64,000 bases of DNA from assembly GCA_037039925.1 (NCBI GenBank), contig JAXRKP010001142.1, forward strand, positions 7,501 to 71,500, given 5' to 3'. Numbering within the stretch: position 1 is the stretch's first letter; each line of letters opens with the position of its first letter. This DNA comes from Doris montereyensis (lineage: Eukaryota > Mollusca > Gastropoda > Nudibranchia > Dorididae). The notes beneath the pieces were generated by a model. That model was not told the origin of the DNA, ran no database searches, and saw nothing but the letters and a program-made list of their open reading frames with translations. The position numbers and the translations under genes are program-made. Below, in pieces: positions 1 through 14,962 of the stretch.

Positions 1-720
1 CGTTTAGCCCCATCCCTTATGACGTTGTCTATGTCCGCCATACACGGCTCTCCTGTCTAAATCACATTTGCCGTCCCTACATTTTCCGATAGGGGACAAA
101 CTATTGCTCTGTTTCTGGTCGATCCATGCTATAAATCAACGAGACCGAACACAATCCTGCCGTCAAGAAGACGTGCCATGTGACAGGGGTCACGCCTCCA
201 AGGGAGGTAAATACACAAAATATGTACATCAAAATGCAGTAGGCCTATTATTTATAGGTAGCCTACGTGAAAGCTAGGAGGTCATTCCGTTTACATGTTA
301 TTTTGAAGAACTGAAAACTCTGCCTAAGGGGGGGGAGGGGTTGTCCCTTCTAACTTAATTGCTCATTAGGTATCGATAGATTTCTAATTGAAGGTCACGC
401 TGGTATTTATTATAAAGGTCTTCGTTAACATCGAGTGCAACTTAGAGAAATCAATTAGCGGGTTTCTATCCTCTATGGATGTGTTGAAAGGAAGTGTGCG
501 TTCGATTGCATGCTGCTTTAACGAACGTGGCTGATTTTGTTCATGAATCTTACTAATCATTTGTTCATTTGTATCTCTGAGTACGTGTCTGTGTTTCTCT
601 CTGTCTGTCTGTCCGTAACCGCTTTCAGTAATAATCAGCTTGGTTTGTGTGTTTATTTGCTGTCTATCTAATTGTCTCCTTGCATATCTGATTGTCTTTC
701 ATTTTCTCTACGCTCCCCCC
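1..720. other. no recognisable gene
   Basis: Mixed-composition sequence with only short, non-homologous open frames. I see no domain, splice-bounded exon, tRNA or repeat family here. It ends in a pyrimidine-rich lead-in to the (CT)n tract. Confidence 0.5.
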
Positions 721-721
721 G

Positions 722-819
<98 letters not shown>

Positions 820-846
820 CTCTCTCCTTCTCTCTCTCTCTCTTTC
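721..846. repeat. (CT)n microsatellite
   Basis: Nearly pure CT dinucleotide run of about 110 bp with a few interruptions. It opens a composite simple-repeat block. Long Ser/Leu or Arg/Glu open frames across it are artefacts of the repeat. Confidence 0.95.
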
Positions 847-2006
<1,160 letters not shown>

Positions 2007-2057
2007 TCGATACCATAACCATTACCATCTTCATCGTCATCAATATTGGTTATTGTT

Positions 2058-2087
2058 AAATGTTATTATTAATATTTTTATTATTGG

Positions 2088-2142
<55 letters not shown>

Positions 2143-2282
2143 ATTATATTTATTATTATTATTATTATTATTACTATTATTATTATTGCTATTATTAGTA
2201 GTATTATTATCATTACTATTATTATTATTACTATTATTGTTGTTATTATTATTATTTTAGTTATTATCATTATTATGTTCTG
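2058..2282. repeat. (ATT)n tract, likely the 3' tail of LINE A
   Basis: ATT/TTA triplet repeat with scattered variants. It directly abuts the last coding remnant of the minus-strand LINE at 2283-2690. It sits where the simple-repeat 3' tail of such a non-LTR element is expected, so it may have expanded from that tail. Confidence 0.75.
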
Positions 2283-2690
2283 CCTCTCAGCTCCCTGTTG
2301 AGCATACGCCATCAACAAAGAGCTGCCAGTCATCCCTATTCTGCGCGAACGTCTGTAACCCTCCCCAGGTTTTCCTTTGTCTCACAATCTCTGTCTCAAT
2401 CTCTCTCGTGCAGGTCATTCTTGGCTGTCCTCTAAATCTTTTCCCTTGCAAATTCCATGCCAAGCTTTGTCAGGCTATGTCGGACCTAGGTCTTCTCATT
2501 GTATAGCTAATTCATTTTCACTTTCTATTCTTTTTAATCTATCTCAACTGAAAACTATTTGATCCTCTCATAAAGGTCTGCATCGCTGATGGTGTCAGGC
2601 CAACGTACGCCCACAATGCGCCTCAAACAGTTGTTTGTAAAGAACTGTAGCCTCTGTAGCCTCTTAAGTGTATTTTGGTGATCTTCAGCT
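2283..2690 (-). mobile_element. LINE family A, C-terminal ORF remnant
   Basis: The minus strand encodes a recognisable non-LTR retrotransposon C-terminus. A segment reading LRRIVGVRWPDTISDADLY lies near 2570-2620. Further on come KRFRGQPRMT and TWGGLQTFAQNRDDW, and the frame ends in VCSTGS and a stop near 2290. Such endings (GRPR..TW, then CSTGS) are typical of animal LINE ORFs with an APE endonuclease. There are in-frame stops and frame changes, so the copy is dead. It continues from the 5' half at 4591-6535, beyond the inserted minisatellite. The clade (RTE, CR1 or L2-like) cannot be settled by eye. Confidence 0.8.
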
Positions 2691-4590
2691 TCTCTGTAGT
2701 GTAGCTAGTAGATAGGATCCTCAACGTCTCTGTAGTGTAACTTTGGGATCATCAACGTCTTTGTAGAGCAGCTTTGGTGGTCCTTAACGTCTCTGTAGTG
2801 TAGCTTTGGTGGTCCTCAACGTCTCTGTAGTGTAGCTTTGGGATCTTTAACGTCTCTGTAGTGTAGCTTTGAGATCCTCAACGTCTCTGTAGTGTAGCTT
2901 TGGGATCGTCAACGTCTCTGTAGTGTAGCTTTGGATCCTCAACGTCTCTGTAGTATAGCTTTGGGATCGTTAACGTCTCTGTAGTGTAGCTTTGGGATGC
3001 TCATCGTCACTGTAGTGTAGCTTTGGGATACTCAACGTCTCTGTAGTAGTAGCCTTTAGGATACTCAACGTGTAGCTTTGGGATCCTCAACGTCCCTGTA
3101 GTGTAGCTTTGTGGTGTTCAACGTGTGTGTAGTGTAGCTTTTAGGGTCCTCAACGTCTATTTAGTGTAGCTTTGGGGTCCTCAACGTCTCTGTAATGTAG
3201 CTTTGGGATCCTCAATGTCTCTGCAGTGTAGCTTTGGGATCCTCAATGTCTCTGTAGTGTAGCTTTGGGATCCTCAACGTCTGAGTAGTGTAGCTTTGGT
3301 GGTCCTCAACGTCTCTTGGGTGTAGCTTTGGTGGTCCTCAACGTCTCTGTAGTGTAGCTTTGGGATCCTCAACGCCTCTGTAGTGTAGTCTCTTGGGTGT
3401 AGAGATCTTCAACGTCTCTGTAGTGTAGCTTTGTGATCCTCAACGTCTCTGTAGTGTAGCTTTGAGATCTTCAACGTCTCTGTAGTGTAACTTTGTGATC
3501 CTCAACGTCTCTGTAGTGTAGCTTTGGACTTCTGAATACCTCTAGTAGCATAGCTTTGGTGGTCTTCAACGTCTCTGTAGTGTAACTTTGGGATCCTCAA
3601 CGTCTCTGTAGTGTAGCTTTGGGGTTCTGATTGTCTCTGTAGTGTAGTTTTGGGGTCCTTAACGTCTCTGTAGTTTAGCTTTGGGATCCGCATCGTCTCT
3701 GTGGTGTGGCTTTGGGATCATCAACGTCTCTATAGTCTAGATTTGGGATCCTGAGTGTCTCTGTAGTGTAGCTTTGGGATCCTCAACGTCTCTGTAGTAA
3801 GCCTCTTTGGTGGTCCTCAATATCTCTGTAGTGTAGCTTTCGGATCCTCAACGTCTCTGTAGTGTGGATTTGGGGTCGTCGTCGTCTCTGTAGTGTAGTT
3901 TTGGGGTCCTCAACGTCTCTGTAGCTTTAGCTTTGGGATCCTCAACGTCTCTGTAGTGTGGCTTTGGGGTCGTCGTCTCTGTAGTGTAGTTTGGGACCTC
4001 AACGTCTCTGTAGTGTAGCTTTTGGGATCATCAACGTCTCTGTAGTGTAGCTTTGGGATCCTTAATGTCTCTAGTAGTAGTGTAGCTTTGGGATACTCAA
4101 CGTCTCTGTAGTGTAGCTTTGGGATCCTCAACGTCTCTGTGGTGTAGCTGGTCCTCAACGTCTGTGAGTGTAGCTTTAGTAACGTCTAGTAGTTAGTGTG
4201 ATCCTTAATGCCTCTGTAGTGTAGTTGGGGTCTTCAACGTCTCTGTAGTGTAGCTTTGGGGTCCTTAACGTCTCTGTAGTGTAGCTTTGATGTCTTCAAC
4301 GGCTCTGTAATCTAGCTTTGGTATCCTCAACGGCTCTCTGTTGTAGCTTTGGGATCGTCAACGTCTTTGTGGTGAAGCTTTGGGATCCTCAACGTCTCTG
4401 TAGTTTAACTTTGGATACTCAAAGTCTCTGTAGTATACCTTTAGGATACTCAACGTGTATGTAGTAGTAGCTTTTGGGTCCTCAACGTCCCTGTAGTCCT
4501 GTAGTATGTAGCTTTGTGGTGTTCAACGTGTTAGTGTAATGTAGCTTTGGGATCCTCAACGTCCCTGTAGTGTAGCTTTGGGATCCTCCC
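2691..4590. repeat. 31-bp minisatellite (about 60 copies) inside LINE A
   Basis: Tandem units of about 31 bp built around CTCAACGTCTCTGTAGTGTA followed by GCTTTGGGATC, with many substitutions, short deletions and partial units. On the minus strand a unit reads VEDPKATLQR. This resembles the LINE coding sequence just beyond the array (AEDHQNTLKR, near 2670-2695). LINE A reading frame lies on both sides, so the array has replaced the RT core. The period is not divisible by 3, so no long frame survives. Confidence 0.9.
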
Positions 4591-6535
4591 TAGTGTCTGT
4601 AGTAGCGTTGTCACTTATGTTGGCATCTTAACTATATGACCCTCTCTTCAATCTTGTGGATATTTCTTTATCTCCCAGACCCTCTGAAACAGAGAGTGCA
4701 ATACCCTCTGTTGAGCTTTCCAGACTTTGATTGCTTCTCCTGGTATTTCATCTGGGCCAACTGACTTATTGTTTTTTTATTTTCTTTATGGCTTCTTCTA
4801 TGTCATTCTTTGTTGGTGTTTCTATGCTTATTTCAAGATCTTCAGTTGCTAGATTTATTTGTAGTGGATCATCAGGAGGAGGTCTATTGAGCAATTCCTG
4901 AAAGTGCTCTTTCCATCTAGCCCTCTGTTCTTCTTGACTTGTAAGGAGCTTTCCATCTTTAGGTCTCTCCATGGGTTGGAACTTGCTAGACAATTTCTTG
5001 GTGATACTGTACAAATCTCTTATATTACCTCGTCCAACTGCTTCCTTTGCCTATTAGCCATGTTGACTATACATCACTGCTCTATCAACCTCTGCATATT
5101 TCTCGAGCTGCTTTAGTCTTTGATGCTCTTGTCTTGCTTCTACTGAGTGCTGCCATCACATTCTTTTGTTCAGCTATCCTACAGAGAGAGAGTATCCACA
5201 GTAATCCATTCCCCTGGTTTGCCTCATTATTTTTCTCTCAAAACTTCCTTACATGATTCCTTCCATACCTTCTTGATTTTACTCCAGTGGTCCTAAATGA
5301 CGTCTGAATCAGTTAAGATTTTGAGTGCGTGCAACTTGTTAGTCCCTTCAACTGCATATTCTTCTCTCTTTCCTTTATTCAATAGCAATGATACATTGCA
5401 CTTACGGAGTCTATTGTGCTTTTATTTATTTTCCTTTCCTTAGTTTGAGCTTGATCTTTGCCGGTAATAAGTGATTGTCTGGCCCGACATCTGCACCTCG
5501 ATAAACTTCCACATCTTTTAGGAATGTCCTGAGCTGGCGGTTGATGCATAATTGATGATATTATTATGTCTGGTTGTCCACTCCGGTATTGTAATTAGGT
5601 ATATCCAGTTTCCTTTGTGGATTCTCTAGTGTGAGAAGAAAATTCTGCTTATAGTATATTCAGTTGCTTGTTGGCACAAAACTTCTACGAAAAGTTCTCC
5701 ATTTTCAGTCAAATTATGTAGTATCCCATGTTTCCCCATAATTCCCTCATTACCAGTGTTGTCGCTTCCTATGTGTGTGTTAAAATCACCTTATCAGGAT
5801 GGTTATGTCTTTCTGTCTCACTTTATCTATTGCTCTATGGAGACTAGTATAAAATTATTTCTTTGTCTGTATTTCACTGTTGTTTGTTGATGCATAGCAG
5901 TTGATAATATTCAGGTTTATGTTTTTCTTGTTCGTTGTAAAAGAAGCTGACATGATCCTAGGTCCCGCTGGTTCATGGGATAAGAGCCTCGTAGGCTTTT
6001 TAGGTGATGACGTTATTCCCACTCCTGTGTAGTATGCGTTTTGATCCTCATACCCGAATAAAGAAGTGTCTCGCCAGCTCTTCGATGTGTCTGACATTAT
6101 ACGCCTGTCCACCTAGTCATAAGATGTGCAACTTATAATTCTTGAACTCTCTTGACACTCCTGCCTTGTCGGTTTGGTACAGTGTACATACATTCCATGT
6201 GCGTAATTCAGAGATCTTTCTTAGGATTAGGAGGTCCATCTGCTCTCTAGGTTCCTTTTGGGGCTTTCCCTATGGCGCTTCATCATTCTCTGAGACAGAA
6301 ATCCTCTCTCCTCCGAAGAAGGCAGATTGACGTTTCTCTTTGTTGTTATTTCTGTAGCATTTGAAGTTGTTGTTGTTTCTTCTTCTGGGAGAAGAGCTGC
6401 CACGTAGTAGTAGTAACGCCCCCCCCATCTGGAGGTCCAGGGGCTCAGGTTTGTGAGCCACCACCTTAGTAGTAATTTAGTCGCCTCTTACGACACGTTA
6501 GCATTACGTTAAACCTATTCTAAACCCTAGTGCCG
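4591..6535 (-). mobile_element. LINE family A, endonuclease and N-terminal RT remnant
   Basis: On the minus strand the element starts near 6.5 kb. An APE-type endonuclease start, TWNVCTLYQTDKAGVSREF, is encoded at about 6130-6215. Endonuclease-core frames follow at 5855-6112 (GVGITSSPKKPTRLL, NIINCYAST). The linker at 4766-5014 contains SQEEQRARWKEHFQELLNRP. RT entry sequence follows at 4610-4765 (KSVGPDEIPGEAI, then REGHIVKMP). Frames are broken repeatedly, so it is a fossil. The RT palm is missing because the 31-bp array begins there. Confidence 0.85.
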
Positions 6536-6548
6536 GAAGCAGGCAGGA

Positions 6549-7270
<722 letters not shown>

Positions 7271-7273
7271 TTG

Positions 7274-7569
<296 letters not shown>

Positions 7570-7573
7570 TTGT

Positions 7574-7631
<58 letters not shown>

Positions 7632-7853
7632 TAATTTTAATAATATTACTTTTATTAGTAGTATTATTATCATTGTTATATATTATTAATATCATTATTA
7701 TTAATATTATTATTTTTATTGTTATCTTTATCATTATTATTATTATTAATTCATTATTAGTAGTAGTACTGTTAATAAATTATATTACTAATCATTATTA
7801 TTATAATCATTATTATAATCACTAATGTTTTCATTGCTTTTTTGTTGTTGTAA

Positions 7854-7938
<85 letters not shown>

Positions 7939-7951
7939 TGTAGTAGTAATG

Positions 7952-8002
<51 letters not shown>

Positions 8003-8004
8003 GT

Positions 8005-8046
<42 letters not shown>

Positions 8047-8072
8047 CATCATTACCAGTTATTCTCATATTA

Positions 8073-8115
<43 letters not shown>

Positions 8116-8125
8116 TTCATTATTA
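7570..8125. repeat. ATT / AGT composite repeat
   Basis: ATT run (7575-7630), an imperfect ATT-rich stretch, a second AGT block (7885-8045), then a pure ATT block (8075-8115). Same block-switching style as the preceding tract. Confidence 0.9.
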
Positions 8126-8413
8126 GTAGTAGTAGTAGCAGTAGCAGCAGCAGCAGCAGCAGCAGTAATAGCAGCAGCAGCAGTAGCAGCAGCAGCAGCA
8201 GTGGTAGTGGTAGCAGCAGTAGCAGCACAGCAGTAGTGACAGTGTGAAATTGCCTAAAACACAATGGTGGTAATGGTACTAAAAAAAGCAGAATTAGCAT
8301 CAAGCTGCAGCAGTAAGCAGCAGCAGCAGCAGCAGCAGTGCCTGTTCATTGGCAGTTTGCAGTGGTAGTAGTAAGTTACCTGATCGTCGTATGTGCCAGA
8401 GCAGCAGCAGTCA

Positions 8414-8445
<32 letters not shown>

Positions 8446-8876
8446 CAGCAATAGCAGCAGTAGCAGTGGAGCAGCAGCAGCAGCAGCAGAAGATCAGAGA
8501 GTAGTAGTAACAGCAAAGCAGCAGCAATAGCAATAATAATAATAATAATAATAGCAATAGTGATAATAATAGCAATAATAGCATAATAAATAATAATAAT
8601 AATAATAATATGTAGTAATAATAAGTATAATAATAATAATAATAACAATAACAATAATAATAGCAATAGTAATAGCAGCAGCAGCAGATAATAAAAATAA
8701 TTAAAATAATAATAGTAGCAGCAATAATAATAACAATAATGATAATAGCAGCAGCAATAATAGCAGCAATAGTAGTAGTAGTAATGATAATAGTAATAGT
8801 AATAATAATAATAATAATAGCAGCAATAGTAGTAGCAATTAGTAGTAGCAGCAGCAGCAGCAGCAATAGTAACAGC

Positions 8877-8917
<41 letters not shown>

Positions 8918-8990
8918 ATAATAGTAGTAGTAGTAGTAGTAGTAGTAGCAGTAGGAGTATCATTATTATTATTATTACTATCACTATCAT
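8126..8990. repeat. AGC / AGT / AAT composite repeat with non-repeat islands
   Basis: AGC-rich repeat is broken by two short complex islands (about 8236-8315 and 8340-8400), then AGC, AAT and AGT interspersions to 8955, and ATT at the end. The islands are too short to identify. Confidence 0.9.
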
Positions 8991-9014
8991 TATTAATATT
9001 ACTATTGTATACAC

Positions 9015-9680
9015 GCCCCTTGTGTGTCGTCCATGTGGGAATGCCCATCAGGTGCCTGTCATCTTCTTCTCAGTCCACTTTTGTTTTCTTTTTTCGTCCA
9101 AGTAGAACTATTCATTAGTCGGAATAATAGTTGAGTTATTTATCAGCCACACCGTACTAGTCAAGAGTTTCCCCATGGTCAAGGACTTGCAGGAAGTAAA
9201 TACTACATAACATGACAACGTAAAGGGAAAGAAGAAAAAAAGAACACAAAGGTCCTTTCACCTCCGCACCTTAAATTATGTCACGACAAATTTAGCCTCC
9301 CGACCAGGGAAGGACTGTCGTCTCGAGAAATGACGACAGGCCATTTGTTATCCTGTTTGTGTTTGTCATTGTTTGTCATTGTGTTTTGTTTTCGTTTTAG
9401 CGGCTCATCACTTTGATGGACTGCTCAAGTTGTATGTAGCTAGATAGGTAGATCTACTGATTACGCCACAGAGGCTAACAAGACAGGATACAAACGAATT
9501 GATTAATGTTTTTTTGGTAAATCATCTAGTTTAGACGTGAATAGATTATATTAAGCGCTTTGCGCTGTACTGTGGGTTAGCGGTGAACGTTCGGTCGTCT
9601 AACGGAGTACGGAAAGGTTTGCAAGACAAAGAAATTACAGATTCACGACTTTCTTTACGTTATATACCATTAACAATGTA
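9015..9680. other. unique sequence, nothing recognised
   Basis: Mixed-composition DNA between two simple-repeat blocks. I find no domain, SINE box or splice-supported exon. Confidence 0.4.
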
Positions 9681-10110
9681 CACGGTAAAGAAGGAGAAGA
9701 AGAAGGAGGAGAAGAAGAAGAAGAAGAAGAAGAAGAAGAAGAAGAAGAAGAAGAAGAAGAAGAAGAAGAAGAAGAAGAAGAAGAAGAAGAAGAAGAAGAA
9801 GAAGAAGAAGAAGAAGAAGAAGAAGAAGAAAAAGAAGAAGGAGAAGAAGATGGAGGAGGAGGAGGAGGAGGAGGAGAGGAGGAGGAGGAGGAGGAGGAGG
9901 AGGAGGAAGGAGAAGAAGAAGAAGAAAGAAGAGAAGAAGAGAAAGAAGAAAGAAGAAGAAGAAGAAGAAGAAGAAGAAGAAGAAGAGAAGAAGAAGAAGA
10001 AGAAGAAGAAGAAGAAGAAGAAGAAGAAGAAGAAGAAGAAGAAAAAGAAGAAGCAGAAGCAGAAGAAGAAGTAGAAGTAGAAGTAGAAGTAGAAGAGGAG
10101 GAGAAGGAAA
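9681..10110. repeat. (GAA)n polypurine tract
   Basis: Polypurine sequence dominated by AAG/GAA triplets, including a nearly perfect run at about 9709-9830 and a GGA-rich block at 9850-9910. The plus strand is almost free of pyrimidines for roughly 400 bp. Such mirror-symmetric purine tracts can in principle form triplex DNA. Confidence 0.95.
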
Positions 10111-10655
10111 TAGTAGAAAAAGGAAGTGATTAAGAAGAAGAAGATCCAATCATAATCGAATCACCTTATCTGAAGAAGATGTTATCAGTTATCAATCTGA
10201 AGTAGCATCCAGTCAAAGGTTATCAAGAAGTTTCTCTTCACGTAATGCAGAAGAAGAACAAGAAGAAAAAGAAACTACTAAAAAGAAAGAAAAAAAGATA
10301 ACATTTAAAAGAAAAAGAAGAAGCAGAAGCAGAAGTAGAAGAAACTCAATGGGAGCTATTGACGAAGAGTTGTTCGAAGAAGAGAAGTTATATTGAAGTT
10401 AGAAGAAGAAGATTGAAGAACGAAATCATTCAAGAAGCAGAAGCAGAGGTGAAAAGTTCTTGAAGAAGAAGTTAACTTTAAATGAAGTAATATACTTGAC
10501 TTAATAATGAAAAGCACCTTCTGCTGAAGCAGTAGAAGTGAATCAGACGTTAGACGTACAGCCTCAGAAGCGAAGTAGAAGAAGAGAACAAGAAGAAAAG
10601 TTATAAAAAAGGTTTTGAGTGAGAAGCAAGTAGAAGAGGTCGGTCAATGGTGTTA
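10111..10655. repeat. first copy of a ~560-bp tandem duplicate, overwritten with GAA triplets
   Basis: This stretch matches 10656-11285 in order. Shared blocks include TCCAATCATAATCG, GAAGTAGCATCCAGTCA, the run around ACTCAATGGGAGCTATTGAC (10346 against 10932) and GGTCGGTCAATGGTGTTAAT. Between shared blocks the unique bases of the second copy are replaced here by GAAGAA, GCAGAAG and similar runs. It reads as a hybrid of the adjacent GAA tract and the second copy. Confidence 0.85.
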
Positions 10656-11285
10656 ATAGTAGAAAAGGAAGTGACTACGTATCTTACCGTATCCAATCAT
10701 AATCGTATCACCTTATCTGTCCTTATCTTATGTTATCAGTTATCACATCTGAAGTAGCATCCAGTCAGCCTTGGTTATCATTCCTGTTTCTCTTCACGTA
10801 ATGCAGCTACACTTTTACAACATTATATTATTCAATCTACTATAATGGAAATTTAATAATCAATAATCCATTTATTTCTCTTAATCTTAATAGCATAATA
10901 ATAAAGAAAATAGCTTTCCTCTATGTAGAACGAAACTCAATGGGAGCTATTGACGAAGAGTTGTTCGAAGAAGAGAATTGTTATAATAGTATTAATACAC
11001 ATCTTATTATTGTTCAACGAAATCATTCAAGAATTCCAGGACATAATTATGAAACGTTCTTGTTATTCAAGAATCGTTAACTTTAAATGAAGTAATATAC
11101 TTGACTTAATAATGACTTCGCACCTTCTGCTGGCATGGCAGTCTCAGTGCCATCAGACGTTACACGTACAGCCTCGGTCGTCGTTTTCTTATCTCTACAG
11201 TGAAGGCAAACCAGTTATACATGTAGTTCTGTTTTGAGTGAAATTTCCTGTTAGTTCGAGGTCGGTCAATGGTGTTAATTTTTAG
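10656..11285. repeat. second, apparently authentic copy of the ~560-bp duplicate
   Basis: Ordinary mixed sequence that shares ordered blocks with 10111-10655 but has normal unique sequence where the first copy has GAA runs. No gene recognised in it. Confidence 0.8.
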
Positions 11286-12119
11286 TGTGTTTCCTGGATC
11301 TCATTTAAGGTCGTTGTTTAAGGTTAGTGGCAATATCTTTCTTTAATCTTTTTGCTGATGTTAAAAAGAAAATTATAGTTGTGTTATCACAATTTCCGTT
11401 TAAAGAATAAAAGAATATATAAATGCAGTTAAATTTTAAACCAATTTCTTTAAATGTATAGATTTTAGATGAAATAAATATAAAGATACAAAGGTGAGTG
11501 TATAGGTTGTGTGGTGAAACAATACATATAAACAATAATAAAGACAAATCAGCTTAGCTTCATACACATTCATCAACTTATCATAAATCATTCCTTCACC
11601 ATCCATCAATTCCCATTTTTTAAACAGTTAAATGGAATTTCAAGGTCTCCTCTCAAACTAAGCCCAGATTAATAGTCTCCATTTTTAAAAATGAAATATA
11701 CAAAGAAAAAAAAAAATGACAAAGGGTACGAACTTTCTGAATTTTCATTGGCAACGTAAACCATAAACACTGAAGTCAAACCATGTTTTGAAAAACAACA
11801 TGTAAGTCATGGCCACCAACGAGAGAACGTCAGTGAATAAAAATCACCCTGTTCACTAAAACGTCACGTGACGTGAAGAAAAATACAACTAAGACACGTA
11901 AACGTTTTCAATGTTGTAAATGTCATACGTCAAAATTTAGTATAATAATATTTTAAAACATAGTAGTTAAGTTCTTTCAAGATCATTAAATAAGAATAGA
12001 TTCAGAAAATCACTAAATTAAATAACAAGACGTTTTGTGTACAAAAGCGTACTTCAACAGGTCACTATCCCTATTTGGGTATAGTACAACTATAATATCT
12101 CTTTCTTGATTTTATTTTA
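11286..12119. other. AT-rich stretch, nothing recognised
   Basis: AT-rich DNA with short frames only. No domain, tandem array or transposon end seen. Confidence 0.4.
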
Positions 12120-12220
12120 AGAGGATTTTATTCCCAGGCTAGTGAACTACAAAACCAAACTTGCACCTGGGTCGAGTGGGAGATTGCGTGCTAAAGTGTC
12201 TTTCAGGCAGGGATCACCAC
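12120..12220 (-). mobile_element. SINE family 1, internal fragment
   Basis: Matches the middle of SINE 1: a CCCAGGCTAGTG segment, then CACCTGGGTCGAGTGGG and AAAGTGTCTTTC. The tRNA-like head and the other end are missing. Confidence 0.6.
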
Positions 12221-12242
12221 ATCGTCGTTAAAGGACTTAATC

Positions 12243-12712
12243 CTAAGAAGAAAAAACAGTTAAATCCCGGTTAAAGTTAAAGTCCTACGATTTAAAGTTA
12301 AAGCACTCAGCCAAACAGACATGACGGTTAAAGTCAAAGACTATAGTTACAGGGCGGTTAAAGTTAAAGTCAAAGACATAGAGCCAGAATTTGTCCATAG
12401 TTTTAAAGTCAAAGACTATAGTTACAGGTATGGTTAAATGTTAAAGTCAAAGACTTGTTACAGGCTCAGTTAAAGTTGGACAGTTAAATGTTAGTCAAAG
12501 ACTATAGTTACAGGCACGGTTAAAGTTAAAGTCAAAGACTATAGTTACAGGTATGGTTATAGCATTAAAGTCAAAGACCAGGTATGGTTAACGTTAAAGT
12601 CAAAGACTATAGTTGATATAAATATAGTTACAGGCATTAGATCAAAGACTATATAGTTACAGGTATGAGTTAACGTTAAAGTCAAAGACTATAGTTACAG
12701 GCATGTTATAGC
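12243..12712. repeat. ~37-bp minisatellite
   Basis: About a dozen imperfect units built from GGTTAAAGTTAAAGTCAAAG followed by ACTATAGTTACAG. Unit length varies because internal pieces are dropped or repeated. Confidence 0.85.
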
Positions 12713-12751
12713 CTACCCCGGGAGTGATATCTCAGTTATTAGATCGAGTCT

Positions 12752-12760
12752 CTCTCTCTA

Positions 12761-12832
<72 letters not shown>

Positions 12833-12930
12833 GTTTATTTCTGTATATGTGTGTGTGTGTCTATGTGAGTATAAGGTGTATATGTGTATGTGTGTCTATG
12901 TTAGTATAAAGTGTGTGTGTGTGTGTGGGG
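12752..12930. repeat. (CT)n then (GT)n-rich microsatellite
   Basis: CT run to about 12832, then TGTG-rich sequence with TATG interruptions to about 12927. Confidence 0.9.
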
Positions 12931-13171
12931 TACTGTCACTATGTAACTTTGGTGTTTTGGTCCGTGTCTGATGTAAGTTTACGTTTTGATCATTAGGCCT
13001 AATACTAATACATAGGACGCCTATACGGTAATACTACTAATTGCATGATGTAGTATTAAGCAAGACTGTATGTATAGTTATTAACCTCTTTCTTGACACT
13101 CTGACACCCTTCATTTTTCAGCACGTACGCCTATTCATCTATACCACAACCATGAGGTATTTCCTTCAGCT

Positions 13172-13454
13172 CCTTCAACTTCAAGGTCAGTACAGCTCAT
13201 AGAGCCGGAGTTTATCCTGGTTTCTATAGTGAAGCGGAACAGGTGATGATAAACACGTCCTAGACAGGACGCGCTAGTCTGACGCAGATTTGTACTCCCA
13301 AACTAGTGTTTGTACCCATTTGCATGTGAGTGAGTGGGGAAAATGCGTGTTTAAGTGTCTTTCCCATGGAATACAACGCCGAGCCTAACTTTGCTGGGAT
13401 TCGAACCTGGGACTTCGTGACTCCAGTTCGGCAACCTAACCCTTCGGCCACCAT
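13172..13454 (-). mobile_element. tRNA-derived SINE, family 1
   Basis: Read on the minus strand, it begins with a tRNA-like head: TGGCCGAAGGGTTAGG as a box A-like segment, then a box B GGTTCGAATCC. A central domain follows with GGGAAAGACACTTAA. The tail region contains CACCTGTTCCGCTTC and a TATAGAAACC motif. Near-identical copies lie at 21468, 37931 and 42414, which makes this a family with internal pol III promoters. Boundaries were placed by comparing the copies. Confidence 0.85.
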
Positions 13455-14546
<1,092 letters not shown>

Positions 14547-14574
14547 AAAGATAATAACTCAAAAGAGGTTTCTC

Positions 14575-14640
14575 AATGTTGTAATGGTCCATAGAGCAGG
14601 AGTTTATCCGGTTTAAAATAATACAACAGTGAAGCGCGCG
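14575..14640 (-). mobile_element. SINE family 1, tail fragment
   Basis: GTCCATAGAGCAGGAGTTTA followed by TCCGGTTT and GTGAAGCG matches the distal end of SINE 1. It is truncated where SINE 2 begins, which suggests SINE 2 inserted into or next to it. Confidence 0.6.
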
Positions 14641-14642
14641 AT

Positions 14643-14962
14643 TAGGGGACTCGGTAGTCCAGAGACATTGTGTTGGCCTCTCAACTACGAGGTAGTGGGT
14701 TCGAGCCCGGCCAAAGGTTGGAAAAGATTCTCGAGTTTTTTCGAGCAAAATCTACCCCCCCCCTCTTCTGGTCCAGGTAGGTGGATCGACACCTAGTCCC
14801 ATCGGAGACAGGAGGTCCCGTGTGCAGATCACAACACTCTATGCACGTGAAAGATCCCTTGGCTGTTTACAGGGCAGTCCGGGCAAAATTTACAAAATCC
14901 TATCAAAAAACCCCGAGATCACCTTAGTTGTGGATGTGGGTGAATCAAATCAAATCAAAGCA
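14643..14962 (+). mobile_element. tRNA-derived SINE, family 2
   Basis: Head GACTCGGTAGTCCAGAG and box B GGTTCGAGCCC lead into a conserved body: AGGTAGGTGGATCGACACC, CCCATCGGAGAC and GCACGTGAAAGATCCCTTGG. It ends in an (AATCA)n tail. Body motifs resembling 'cacgttaaagatccc' are common in invertebrate SINE superfamilies. Copies occur at 17213, 61630 (minus strand) and 62905. Confidence 0.85.

Noticed and set aside
9583..10149. Lys/Glu-rich frame starting in unique sequence at 9583
   Set aside because: The frame is long only because it runs into the GAA tract; the unique part shows no homology or codon signature.
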